From: Bursaphelenchus xylophilus | Lineage: Eukaryota > Nematoda > Chromadorea > Rhabditida > Aphelenchoididae | Assembly (NCBI GenBank): GCA_904066235.2 | Contig: CAJFCV020000006.1 | Location: 11,594,001 to 11,658,000 of the forward strand | Reading direction: 5' to 3' | Length of the DNA stretch: 64,000 nucleotides | In this document: piece after piece, positions 43,198 to 54,985 of the stretch | Layout of the letters: each line of letters starts with the position of its first letter | Position numbering within the stretch: the stretch's first letter is position 1 | Position numbers and translations under genes: made by a program | Notes under the pieces: model-generated | Told to the model about the DNA's origin: nothing | What the model saw: the letters and a program-made list of their open reading frames with translations, nothing else | The model's database searches: none

Positions 43198-45194
43198 CTA
43201 TAACGATAATGATCCATAACGCTGTCTTTTCAAGTTACAGTAGTCAAAATAAATAATATCTACAGTATGAATGAAAGCGCACAAATTGAGGACGCCAAGC
43301 ATGAAATCAAAGGTTACAAAGAAGAACTCCTTGTTCGGATTCATGTGCAGTAACTTTAATTGGACTCGAAGTAAACTGGAGATGATCACACAACATACCA
43401 TATGGATCAGTGAGAGAATTGGCTGCAAAAATAGTTGTTTCTTATAAATATCTTTAGAATAAACTCTGGTATAGTGAAACCTGTCGATGATCGTTGGCCC
43501 GGAATGGAAATTCACCGATTTTTCTCGCTTTCAGGCCCAACACGGCCTGTTTTAAAGGTTTGCAGGTCCGGCCCGGCGAACACTAGTCTCTACCGTTTTC
43601 ATATAGGTTTGTATAGGGCGCGAGCTGCCAAATTTTTTTTGATTTTGCCGCTTCTTTGGTGCTAAAATCGGCTATGGACTATATGTAACATACATATAGC
43701 AGTCTGTCGGGAAAATAATGAGCATACTGTCGCATCGAAAATCACATCGCCGCCTCGCCGAAAAAATGAATCTCATTATTTTCCCGACAGACTGGTATGA
43801 AGATGCTATCAGTCCGTCGGGAAAATAATGTGGAATTTTTGCAGAAAAATGTCTTTCCTAGTCACATTCCCACACCAAATCTCCAGCCATCGGAAAGTGT
43901 ATTATGGGCGATTCCGAGGCGCGACAAGTCCACATTATTTTCCCGACAGACTGATATGACCTAATTTTCAGCCTTATTTTATAACATACATACATATAGA
44001 GCGGTTGAAAAATGTGCTACAAAGTAGTAACCGACCCATTTCAAAAAAAATTTTTTAATGTCGGCCCGAGGCCGGGCCGGCTCCATAGCCATCTCTAGGC
44101 CTCGTTGTACAGAGCTTACACGTTATTCAAGAACTTTAAAAACTTACCCCAACATAAAAATAAAGCCGATAAAAGTCATCGAATTCGAATTGATTCCCAA
44201 TCAACAGTGCCATGTTCAATGCAACTCCAAGTAAGGTTGTGAAGAGCAATACAACTTGCACGAAACCGAACTCGGCCAAAAATTGCGTGGGTATTACGAA
44301 TGCTCGTAGAAGCATTGACGACCATATGACAATGTTTATCAACGAAATCAGCCATGTGTAGGTCTGGAAGGCGAGAAAAAAAAGATGTTCATTACAGTGG
44401 CGGACCTGATCCATTGGTCAGAAACGTGCCATTTTGCATCCGGGAAGCATCAAAAATGCAGCAAAACACGTCCCTGGCCAAGTGAAAAACTCCGATTTCA
44501 AAAGCGCACCTACTCTTTTTGCGAGGAAGCGCTTCAAAACGGAGTTTTTTTAGTTGGAGAGGGAGGCATTTCGCCACATTTTTGATACTTCCCAGATGCA
44601 AAATGGTACGTTTTGTGCCACTTGATCAGGTCCCTTACTGTAATTTCCCGATCGACATGACTTTTTGCCTCGAGTTGTATTCAGCGAACCATGAAGTCAT
44701 GTCTACAGAGTCCACTGACGAACCTGATCCAGTGGCAAAAAACGTACCATTTTACATTCGGGAAGTATCAAAAAATGTGGCAAAATGCCTCCATCGTCAA
44801 CTAGAAAAACTCCGGAAACTCCGGAAATGCAACGCCTCACTTAAAAGATTGCCTATATCAGTTAGTTGGGAATTCAGAGGCCGAGGTTTGGAAGCATTCT
44901 GCGGGTTCGAAAATCAGCTCAAATTTCGAAATGCTCTCTTACTATCAGTATGTGAAAATAATGAGCACAATGTCGCTGCAATTTGATTTCGCCGCGACAC
45001 AAATGAATTTCTTGGCGGCGATGCGATTTTCGATGCGACAGAGTGCTCATTATTTTCCGGACAGACTGATAGACTGTTTTTCTGAGCCTCCATAGGCAGG
45101 GTAAAATACGGCAATTGGGAGTCATGAACTTTTCGAGGGCCTAGGAAAGTAATAAAGCAAAGCTTACCTGGCACTGCGCTCCACAGAACCTCAT
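43198..45194 (-). CDS. Small four-helix membrane protein
   Basis: Three exons on the minus strand (45168-45194, 44148-44363, 43198-43422), all phase 0, give 155 residues. After MRFCGAQCQ the protein has four hydrophobic segments: WLISLINIVIWSSMLL near residues 13-32, VVLLFTTLLGVALNMALLIG, FYVGPILSLIHMVCCVIISS and FDFMLGVLNLCAFIHTVDI. A basic tail (NLKRQRYGSLSL) follows. The 27-base first exon with a Cys pair is typical of small nematode tetraspan families, but I do not recognise the family. Introns contain family A hairpins and family F MITEs. A CCAATAAAAG poly(A)-type signal lies just past the stop. Confidence 0.75.
43700..43960. mobile_element. Two family A hairpins
   Basis: About 43701-43796 (AGTCTGTCGGGAAAATAATG to CATTATTTTCCCGACAGACT) and 43808-43960 (GTCCGTCGGGAAAATAATGT to the reverse complement), both in intron 2 of the four-helix gene. 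Confidence 0.82.
44395..45072. mobile_element. Family F MITEs and a family A hairpin in intron 1
   Basis: Family F: 44395-44642 (TACAGTGGCGGACCTGATCC to GATCAGGTCCCTTACTGTA) and a half copy at 44713-44815. Family A: 44945-45071, with one degraded end (TCAGTATGTGAAAATAATGA) and one nearly intact end. Confidence 0.75.
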
Positions 45195-45628
45195 GGTATT
45201 CGGAGAAAATTTTCAGGGGTTTAAAGGAATCGCAAGAAACAGGGTGAAGAGGGCACTACTATATGAATAATGCACTTTTTTGTTTAGGGAAAATTCTCTT
45301 TGTTTCATGATTTATTGGGCGAGAGAAAGATGTCGAAAAGAAACAAATCAATTTCTTCGGATTTGACGGCAAAAATAGTCACGGATAAAACAAGGAAAGT
45401 ACCTCAAATTTACTTTTTTGGCAATTTTTTCTATTAAATTTTTACGCCAAAAATCTCCAAATATGCTAATTTTTCAAAAAAAAATCATAATTTTGAAATT
45501 GTTTTTCCCAAAAAGAAATTTGCATAAAAGCCGAATAAGCTACAAAAGCCACGGATTTCCAACGATCGCCTCTCATTCGGTTGATCCATACTTTGTTCGG
45601 TGGTCGCTCTTTGGAGATCGTCTCGGAC

Positions 45629-48600
45629 ATGGAAGAAACAGCGATTCAAGCGCTGGTGAACTCGCTTCTAATGTGCAGCGCGCTGTTCGACGGTCCAACA
45701 CCGAACATGGCCGAGCTCAAGGTGTTGGAGTACAAGGACGGCGAGATTTGGATGCAAACGAGGAATTGGAACGGGTCGCTTGAGTTGTAAGTTGGAGCTG
45801 GGGTTTTTGCACAGGGTGTACCAATTTTGTGGCCCCGATTTGAATTGGCTATAACTTCTTTAATTTTGGGCCAAATTTTAAAAATTCCTTTTTTCCCTGT
45901 ATCCTCAGACATCCCCATTTTGTTTTAAAAACTCCTGATTCTGGCCACAACCTACAACTTTGCGGAGAATCGGCTCAGGCCCCAGTCAACCACTCGGCCC
46001 GACTTGAGGATGATTTTTACGAGTGTCTTCTCTGTTTCAGATCTCGGATCCCGTTCAGCGGTCCAATCTTAATGAACGGCGCTAACCTGCAGATGGTAGT
46101 GGATGGAGATAGGATTGAACTTGGCGGCCACGTCAACACTAAAAGTGATATCGGAAATACGGTGTAAGTTGCAATTCACATTTTAATTTATATGTGACGT
46201 ATTCTAGTCAATGCCCCGTTGCCGGCGACACAAACGGAATCCGCATGGTTACCCGACCAACTATGTGCGATAACGACTACTTCGTGTACCGAATCAAGGA
46301 CCGGCTCTATGGAATTGGACGACACGCCTACAGGTACACCTTCATTTTTAGTCTCGGTGGAAGCGTGATTGAAGAAAAGAAAATACCCATAGAAGGGGAC
46401 GACGATTTTGGTGTGAATCAAGCCAAAGGCACCTATGTGTACACAAACGACCATGGGGACTGTAAAGAAGTCACTGTCGGTCCACTGACTACATCCTGGG
46501 AACCCCATTCATGCGACGGCGAGAAGATTACTCTGGTTGCCAATGAAGCATCCGGATGGCATCATGTCGTAAGTTTTGGTCAAACAGTCGTTTTTTTGGG
46601 GAAAAAGTTCCTTTTTCTGGCCACAACTTATAACTTTGCGGAAACTGGTCAGAATTAGCCCAAATTTAGCGTGCACGCTCAATTCATCGTTGTCAATTCC
46701 CGGACAGTGGATTTAGTTAGTGAGGTACCATCTTTTTTACGTGCCACCTTACCCTTGAAAAACGGCTGCAGCCTGCGATTTTACACTTTATACGATGAAA
46801 CATGACCGGAACTAAACTTATTGCCTCCGGATATAACTAAATGAGTCGTCAGCGCCTTCGTAGGTACTCTTAAAACTATAGCTATTATAGTAATTCAGTA
46901 CCAGCTAGGTCGAAGCGTTTTTTCCTAACTTTAGTGCCCAAGCTTGGGCGCAGTTCGCAGAGTACCTTTGTTGTGGCCAGAATAAGGAACCTTTTCCGTT
47001 TTTTGGAACGTGGTGATTTCAGCAGTACCTCCAAGTCGTCCACAACTGCGAATTGAACCCGACCGTTCCCCGAGACAAGCTCAAAAACGTCTATGTCCGG
47101 TTCATGCATGTGTAAGTGGAAGAATAACATTGTTTTGATCGCTCTTTAGACCCCCAAAGCGAACGGCGGCCCGCAGAAGAGGTCTGTTGACGGAGAGGGG
47201 AAAGGTGCTCGTCGGCCTCTCCGCCGGGTTCCTTGGAGTTGTTCTCATCGCCTTTGTTGGTTCTGCCCCGTTCTGGGTAAGTTGTGGCTGATGGGATGTT
47301 TCCCGGCCTTGTTAACCACCATTTTGGCAGCCTGTTCGAAATAAGTTTGTGTTTTTTCAGTACAAGTGGTCGCCATGGGGAGGCGCTTGGAGAAGAGAAA
47401 AGAAGCCCGTGCCAAATACCGGCCTCGAAGTAAGTTGTTTGGGAGTACTTTTGTGGCGTTTTGCGATTTTATTTTGAGCTGTTTTCTTTCAGAAAGATGG
47501 GTGGTCGTCGAACCGGGACCGGGATGATGACGCGCCGCGCGACTCGTACGGGTAAGATTTACATACTTTTTTTTCATTTTACAAGGCTCAAAAGGAAGGC
47601 CAATCAAATGAGGCCCCCATAAAAAGAACGAAGAGGCCTCCTTTTTGTCATTTTTGCGAAAACTCCGAAAAGGCCCTCAAAAATGAGAAAAAAATCAAAA
47701 CGAAGAAATAGGATGTGGCATGTTATACGATGCAAATTTTTTGAATTTTCTTGTTGAAATTGAAGTAATCATGTGATTACAGTCTTGTGCAGGTGGTATG
47801 TTATGCACGTCGCACCCTATTTTTTCATTTTGAAGAAATTTTTTCTTCGTATAAAATGTCATTTGAAATAATTTTTTTGGTTTTTTAATAGGGCCTCTTC
47901 GTTTTGGGGAGTCTTCAGTCGGGGCGTCAAGCCTGAGGCTAAGCCTAAGCCTGATATTCCTTGCAACCGGAATTGTTCGGGCGCAAGCTGCGAAGGCGAT
48001 TTTCGAGAGTGGACCGCTTTGCGGAAGTTATACCGGGGCGTCTTTGTTTTTGGGGCTAGACATGCCTACCGGGCCTTGGACGCCTTGGGGGCCTGGAAAA
48101 GTAGGTCCGGCCCGTTTTATGCCATGTTGTTTGGGACTCCTTTGTTTGTGGGTCTTCTTCGTTCGTTTAAGGGCCTCTACGCTCTGGGAGCCTTTTCGGC
48201 CTCAATCGCGCAGTGAGAATAGTTTTGTTTTGCATTTTTTGGCTTACTCGCATTGCATTATATTTTTAGCAATGTTGACTGCAACTTGAGGATGCGGCGG
48301 AAGTCAATACACGACATTCCGAAGGTCCTGGACTTGAAAGACAGCTTTAGAGACGAAGATTTGGGATTGCTGCTTCCGCAAACCATCTTCGGCGGGGCTC
48401 GCTATCGCCATGTTGCGGCGCTGAGCCACGGCAGAATGAGCGTCGTCCACAAATACAGGATGAATGACGAAGCGTTTGTCGCCATCAAATTCATGGTCGT
48501 CAGGGACGAGATGGAAATGGAGCGGGCCAAACAGGAGGTAGCACTGCTCGAGTTCTTTGGGGAGTGCAAAGGGTCCCACCCGAAGTGAGTTTTTGCTGAT

Positions 48601-49837
48601 TTTTTTTCAGTTGTTTACTAACTCAAAAAATTCTTTTTTTTTCGAACTACGCCCGAGCTCTGAGTTCGGTTTCCAGCTAGCTCCCGATGATATTTTTCAT
48701 AGGAAAAATCGTTTTTATTTTTGAAGAATTGGTTTTCCCCGTTTTTAAAAATTCCTCTTTTTTTCAGAGACTGGCACCTTGCAGTAGTGGACGATTGGGG
48801 CCACTATCCGAACCTGTTCTTCTACATCATGCTTTTCTTCGAACGCAGTATTCAGGACGTGTTGGACGATCTTCCATGTTCAAACTACGGTCAGAAGCTG
48901 AACGTCTGTTATCAAATGCTGCAGGGGATCCTGGAGTTGCAGCGTTTGGGATACGCGCATGGCGACCTGAAACCCGCGAATTATATGCAGAAGAAGCTGG
49001 ATGAAAACAAGGTGGGTTTGGCGGGGGGAATTGTGGTTGCAAAAGTGAATACTTTGTCGCTGCCCGCTTCCGAATTATTTGTGCCGCCGATCGGGGTCCG
49101 AAAAAATGAAAAAATTAGATTTGCCTGTTACATTTTTGCCAATAGCTGGAGAGCCTAAGTTTTTTGGCCAGATCTTTCCGAATTTTCTTCGGAAAAAAAG
49201 TGATTTTTTGTAGAAATAGTCCCCTAGGTTTTTCTTGTTACCAGAAATTGCTTCGTTTTGTCCCGAAAACAAAATAATGCCCAATTTTTCAGCTTCACAT
49301 TGTCGGCTTCGGGTTTGTGAAGAAGTTCGGAGCGAAGCGTCCCGCCGGCTGTGGCACCCTCGAGTACATGTCGCTGCCCGCTTTACGTGGCCAGGAAGTC
49401 AGCATGGTGGACGACATGCAGTCCTGGTTCCAATGTTGTGTGGTGGTCCTGACGGGCGAGTTCGCCTATTCTCGGCCAACCCCTGACGAAACCGAAGGCC
49501 TGGTCGACTTGTATTTGAAGGCTCAGACCGAGGACGTTCCGCAGTTCCCTTCAAAGGATGGCGAAATCATCGCAAAGCTCAGGGACTTGATCTGGGACAA
49601 GCCCCCGGGCAATACGATCGATATGGCCGCGGTTTCGAAGACTATTGATGAGGTGAGGATCTATTTTTATTTAATTTTTATGAAAAAAAAGAATTTCAAT
49701 TATTTTTTTATTTTCAGTTCCGAGTCAAGTTGGACTTCAAGTACACGGATCCCTGGTGGAACTCGCTCCCCACGGACAAACCATCCAGCGCCAAATCCCG
49801 CAAAAAGTCTGAAATCACTCACAAGTCGAAACCATAA
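45629..49837 (+). CDS. Single-pass membrane protein with pseudokinase-like domain, copy 1
   Basis: Twelve exons (45629-45786, 46041-46163, 46208-46568, 47023-47111, 47150-47276, 47361-47429, 47493-47551, 47892-48212, 48270-48584, 48768-49011, 49293-49652, 49718-49837) sum to 2346 bases, 781 residues. Residues 1-243 are a Cys-containing domain of unknown type (CPVAGDTNG, RIKDRLYGI, SWEPHSCDGEKITLV). A basic stretch and one hydrophobic segment (near 263-285, VLVGLSAGFLGVVLIAFVG) follow, then a linker to about 465 and a kinase fold. The fold shows VAIK with Lys near 509, an HGDLKPANYM catalytic loop (605-614), and GTLEYMSLPAL, similar to casein-kinase-1 relatives. The metal-binding DFG reads GFG, and the glycine loop is poor, so activity is doubtful. 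No strong signal peptide is visible, and basic residues flank both sides of the membrane segment, so topology is uncertain. AATAAA is at about 49863. Confidence 0.85.
46607..46990. mobile_element. MITE, family D, in intron 3 of copy 1
   Basis: GTTCCTTTTTCTGGCCACAA to TGTGGCCAGAATAAGGAAC. The paralogous intron in copy 2 is short (CAGTCGTTTTTTGGAACGTG) and lacks it, so insertion followed the gene duplication. A remnant of the same family lies in intron 1 (about 45938-45985). Confidence 0.87.
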
Positions 49838-49899
49838 GGTTCTCAGAGTATGATATTTAGGAAATAAATCGATTATTCAAATCCGATATATTCGACAGC

Positions 49900-50135
49900 C
49901 GGAGTCAATATAAAACTAGAAAATAAATAGATTTTGCTTGATAATTGATCCTTTGTTGACTTTGCGACACGTCGCGAGAAAAGGCAGGAAAACGGTTGAC
50001 ACAGGGGACATCTCTACCCAACTTCAGGAAATCGCATCCAGTTGTATGATTGAAACCTCAGATTAGGTGAAATCTGAGAAGATCCATTGAGACCTGTTGA
50101 CTATTCTACCTTCCGGCGGATTGTTAAATTTTTTC
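49900..50135. other. 3' flank of copy 1
   Basis: Contains GTTGACACAGGGGACATCTC near 49996, which recurs as GTTGACACGGGGGACATCTC near 53701. The pair flanks the spacer between the duplicated arms. No gene. Confidence 0.4.
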
Positions 50136-50345
50136 CCCAGACGAATTCGTTGACAAACACGCCGGAATCAAGGGAGTTAGCCATGTCCAGCAGCTCCACA
50201 CCACTGCCAAGCCCGCTCCGATCCGCGCCAAACGCCAGGAAACTCCAGAGTCTTATGATTGGAGGGAGCACAACGGAGTCACCTCCATCAAGGATCAAGG
50301 ACGATGTGGCTGTTGCTACGCCTTTGCTGCTGTTTTCAAAATCGA
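50136..50345 (+). pseudogene. Papain-family cysteine protease fragment
   Basis: After a good acceptor (TTTTTTCCCCAG, ending at 50141) a frame reads EFVDKHAGIKGVSHVQQLH, then SYDWREHNGVTSIKDQGRCG followed by CCYAFAAVFKIDR. This is the end of the propeptide and the start of the mature C1 peptidase, including the QGxCGxCxAF active-site block. The usual serine before the catalytic Cys is Cys, and the following Trp is Tyr. The later His and Asn blocks were not found downstream, so only one exon-sized piece remains. Confidence 0.75.
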
Positions 50346-50399
50346 CCGACATTTTTTTCTCAAATTTTTCAAAATGAATAAGGTAGAGAGATGTCCCCG

Positions 50400-52130
50400 G
50401 AGAGTCGTACTGTGCACAGCGTTTCGAACATTTTTTCCGCCGCCGATCGGTGTCGAAAAAAGGAAAAAATGAAAAGTAGTGCTTACAAGTCGGTGTATAT
50501 TTGGCTAGCTACAATAGATGTAACTAAACTAAAAAGTGGTTGTTAGACTATAAGAGATTGCCATTCCATGTATACAAACTACATCATCATACAAACTACA
50601 TCAAACCTTATGTTGTGATTTGTGCAGCTGTGATTTGTAGCCAGTGATTGCGTCACTCGCACAATTCCCCCGAAGGAGGGGACACTTTTCTATGCAATTC
50701 TTGGTTTTTCTACGAAATTACAGCACTTTCTGCCGACTCCGATCACAAGTCGATAGATGACTTGCACCCTTTTTGCTGACAAAACAGACTCCGCCCCTTC
50801 TTTCCTTAAAAACGCGCCCCTCGGGCAGTTCTCCATTGTTTTCTCCAATCGGATTCTGGTGGCCGGTTCGGTTTTCCAGAATCTCCATCCTCGCAATAAT
50901 TATTCGGATACTTTCTGAGACTATGATTCATATTCTGATCAGTGTGGAGGACGTGGGACAGATGCAGCATTTCAGTCCGCCTTTGCGGATCCGTCGTTCC
51001 CGTCTGAAGCAATGAATGCCTAAGGGCAATTACGTTCAGCCAGAGACAGCTGTATGCTTTGATTCTACCCAACAATGATCCTGATCGACCAATGGTGAAG
51101 ATCATCCCTTGCAATATGCCAGAGGACCCGCAATTTCCCTTTTGTACAAATTAAACCATTCTGATCTCATGTACAAATCTCCCACAGCCATCTATTCCAT
51201 GGTATCTTCCCTTTCATGAATGGTATCAACAGAGCAATCCATCTCGGTTTGTCGCTTTAAATGAACCCATGATCTCCACTTTTTATTGTTACAACTTAAT
51301 ATATTGTAAAAAGTTTCGAGTCGTTATTCTGCTCAAGATTTATTGCAATAAAAGAAATTAATATTAATCGAAATGATTCTTTTGAGAACCGGATGGAAGG
51401 GAGGGACTAAAAATAGGAAAAGTATTCACTAATACCTAAAACGGGTGTTTCGCAACTTGATTTGGTCATTTAATCCATCAACGGTTCGTTGATGGAATCC
51501 AAAGAATTCCATCAATGAAACCCGTCATCAAAGAGAGGAAATATGCGACCAAGACGGAATCCCCTGAGGGCAAATTTCTGGCTTGTCCTAAAATCCTTCC
51601 AAATGTCTCAAAATCTGTCATATGATTGTGGATACACTGTGCACAGTACACACATTCTCCTCAATTCGCACCAAAACACACGACCATTAGAATCCAAATC
51701 TGACGTCGAAATTCGTCTCTTTCATTCACAATTTTCTCAGTATGTGTCCGATTCCACCTTCGGATAGAAAAGAAATTCAACGATGGCTGTGGTCTTGCGG
51801 TGCTCTCCTCTATCGATTACCTTACGCTACCTATTCTACCTGAAATGACTCGGCCTCCCAAGTGAAAGGTTGCGTATGTGGATCTCGGGTAATCGAAAGA
51901 TATCGTTCCCCTTATAAATTGACACGAGAATAAAATCAAATCAGCTCGATTAAATGATTTATCAAACAAAAGTAAACAATGCAATAAAATAAGCAATACA
52001 ACACAACTCTACAACAACAACAACATTTCGCAACAACCACTACGACTACGCTACAACAACTCATAAAAATATAACTGATCAAGATGGGATAAAACCTCGG
52101 GGAAGGTTACAGTGTCGTGATTCAGGCTCT
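50400..52130. other. Spacer, no complete gene recognised
   Basis: Unique-looking, less AT-rich than the introns. It holds only short ORFs, for example one at 50806-51114 on the minus strand, with no splice-joined extension. A CCGCCGATCGGTGTCGAAAA phrase (50440) is shared with the palindrome at 52.1-53.6 kb and with intron 10 of copy 1 (49085). ATCAACGGTTCGTTGATGGA and ATTCCATCAATG near 51478 form a small palindrome. Confidence 0.4.
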
Positions 52131-52138
52131 CCGCTTCG

Positions 52139-53652
52139 GGATCCCACAGCATTCCGAGGTTTTTTGCCGCCACCGATCGGTGCCGATTTTCGCTCAAAAT
52201 GACAACAGGGCTGCGCGCCTCGGCTGATAACTAGCTAGCCCAAAAACGAAAAAGAGTAAAAATTGATTTCCAGATAGAGGGAAAAAAGACCTATCCAATG
52301 ATATAAATAGGTCCTATTGACTTTCTTCCCACAATGATCTTTTTCGCCTACAAAATTACAAATTTTTTTTGTTTATTCATGGATAAATGCACTTTATGAG
52401 GGCATAATTAAAAAAAAATGGTACCACTCGATGGCAAATAGCTTCTTCTATGACATATCGAAAAATAAGGGAAATTCTGGCCCTTAGGGCACTACAAAAT
52501 CCAAAAAAATAGCGTATTTTACGTGTTTTTGCATATTTTTCGGGATTTTTTGCACCGGATGCACAAAAATGAAAAATCGGCTGTTATAGCGTTGTAGTGC
52601 ACACTCGATTACATATATCTGCCAAATTTCACATTTTCATCTTTACTCCACTTTGTGTTCTGAGCCGGTTTAGGTGTTAAGGCAACATCGCTGCATAGGG
52701 CAATGCCGGATGCCGATTTTAAAAATTTTTTCTGTCTTCTCAGTCGTGTTGACTTTGAACGTCATGTATATAACGCAAATTTAAGTATAATCGCATATGT
52801 GCAACGTGTTACGGGACGTCGCTGCATCCGGATAACGTAGCTGTTAATAATAAATAAACGCTGTCAAATAAACGTCGCAGCATATTCTGGCAGGTCTGCT
52901 GTCACCTAAATACTAGTCCTGAAACAAAAAATCCCTTATTTTCGTCATGTTGAACTCAAACACGTTGGTGTCATTACGTGAATTTATGAAAGGGCGTTTT
53001 GTCATCTTGAGCAAAAATCAGTTTCTAATATTGATATGAACGTAATATGTCTCAAAAATAAAAATTTTTTTTTAAAATCGGCATCCGGCATTGCCCTATG
53101 CAGCGATGTTGCCTTAACACCTAAACCGGCTCAGAACACAAAGTGGAGTAAAGATGAAAATGTGAAATTTGGCAGATATATGTAATCGAGTGTGCACTAC
53201 AACGCTATAACAGCCGATTTTTCATTTTTGTGCATCCGGTGCAAAAAATCCCGAAAAATATGCAAAAACACGTAAAATACGCTATTTTTTTGATTTTGTA
53301 GTGCCCTAAGGGCCAGAATTTCCCTTATTTTTGGATATGTCATAGAAGAGGCTATTTGCCATCGAGTGGTACCATTTTTTTTTAATTATGCCCTCATAAA
53401 GTGCATTTATCCATGAATAAACAAAAAAAATTTGTAATTTTGTAGGCGAAAAAGATCATTGTGGGAAGAAAGTCAATAGGACCTATTTATATCATTGGAT
53501 AGGTCTTTTTTCCCTCTATCTGGAAATCAATTTTTACTCCTTTTCGTTTTTGGGCTAGCTAGTTATCAGCCGAGGCGCGCAGCCCTGTTGTCATTTTGAG
53601 CGAAAATCGGCACCGATCGGTGGCGGCAAAAAACCTCGGAATGCTGTGGATC
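52139..53652. mobile_element. Giant palindrome: 590-bp arms around a 330-bp centre
   Basis: The left arm (from GGGATCCCACAGCATTCCGA) and the right arm (ending CGGAATGCTGTGGATCCC) match almost base for base for about 590 bases, for example GATCGGTGCCGATTTTCGCT, GGCTAGCTAGTTATCAGCCG and GGTTTAGGTGTTAAGGCAAC. The centre (about 52732-53061) is not palindromic and has no ORF. The near-identity of the arms implies recent formation or ongoing gene conversion. It could be a fold-back transposon with very long terminal repeats; no target duplication was identified. Confidence 0.9.
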
Positions 53653-53659
53653 CCTACAT

Positions 53660-54950
53660 CGAACATTCTCGAACATCGGGGAAAAACAGCTGGGGAAACA
53701 GTTGACACGGGGGACATCTCTCTCTCTCTCCATAAATTCCATCGAGTTGACACATCGTGGATAACTCCAGGTTCCGTGGAATCTGACAGTATGGCCTAAA
53801 ACCACTAAAACCAAGTTTGGTTTGCGTCAATGGGGTTTAGTTTGGGGTAGCAAGAAGTCGGTCAAAAATCCCGCCTCGGGGCGTAAATTCTCAGGGTGAC
53901 CCGGGCCAAACGAGTTTTGAAAAAAATACGAACACGTAATTTACAATAAAATAAAACAATAACACCAGTAGATTAAAAATTCTATTTTAAAACAATATGG
54001 GCCCATTGCCGAAGTTCGTTCCCATCTCCCAGTTAGAAAGAAAGTGTGTAGATTTTTTTTTGAAATACATATTTCATCAAGAGTTTAGAGAAATCGTCGA
54101 ATAATCCTTGCAGAGTGAACCCGTATCGATCAATGCCTGACGTTACGACGCAAAGTCTCCACAAACATGATTTCAACACAGAATTAGGCTTCATACAACC
54201 AGACCCTTCCGCAAGAGACTTACTTTTTCTCGTTACACACGGTTTCCGATGCATGCAAATAACTGCTAAACGACTAATTGGGTTGATATTTATTGCTCGG
54301 ACGTGACTTGTTTAGTCACAACTACAAACCCAAGGCCTACATTACAGCGCGCGTTAAGCAACTCTCAACTCAATAATCAAAAACAACCTGTTTTTCTTCA
54401 ATTTTTATCAAATAAATTACATTACACTGCCCGCACGTGGGGATCAATTTTCGCCAAATGATGGTCGGTTAAATTGGTGATAAGAAGAGCAGATATTTGA
54501 CTGATGTGCATAGTTATTATGCACACCCTTAAAGGTTGGGGTTGTTTGTTTACCGCGGGGGAATATTAAAACTGCATTCGTGATGGTGTAAATGCTGCTC
54601 TGGCCTCCACAGAAACTGATATGCAGACTTGCACAGCCAGCATATCCAATACTTTTGTGCTCACTTGGTCCCATTGATTATGTATAGGAATTAAAAATAG
54701 TTTTGTTGTGTTTAACTTGGTCGGATTCATTGGGGAAATATGTTGTTGCAGAGAAAAGTGACATACAGTAGTCAAAACCCTATGTAGAGAAGCGGAGGCT
54801 TAGATGAGACAACATTTATTTGAACATTCCAATACAAAATGGATAGTACACATACGAAACATTTTTCAAAGTACAGAACGATTGATAACTCCCAAAAAAA
54901 AATCTGCACCGTGCACTACACCAAAACAAATAGGCTGCCAAATATATACT
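53660..54950. other. Spacer, nothing recognised
   Basis: Only short ORFs (the longest about 73 codons, minus strand near 54033-54254) without splice partners or family motifs. A CT-repeat (TCTCTCTCTCTC) occurs near 53720. Confidence 0.4.
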
Positions 54951-54985
54951 TGATTTATTTCCTAAAAAAATTTGCCCTGAGAACC

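Larger units (their letters stand above)
45435..49890 (+). repeat. Left arm of large inverted duplication
   Basis: From TTTACGCCAAAAATCTCC through the 3' end of the pseudokinase-like gene, this arm matches 54955-59235 in reverse complement, including exon sequences, most splice sites and the untranscribed 5' flank (GATCGCCTCTCATTCGGTTG). Introns differ by insertions. Confidence 0.9.

Noticed and set aside
47893..48289. Separate gene ending at TGA (48214-48216) before the kinase-like exons
   Set aside because: GTGAGAATAG at 48213 and TTTTTAG at 48269 form a 57-base intron joining both parts in frame, and copy 2 has the same boundary, so one gene is the better reading.
50806..51114. 102-codon minus-strand ORF in the spacer
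   Set aside because: No family motif, no conserved counterpart near the other arm and no splice extension.
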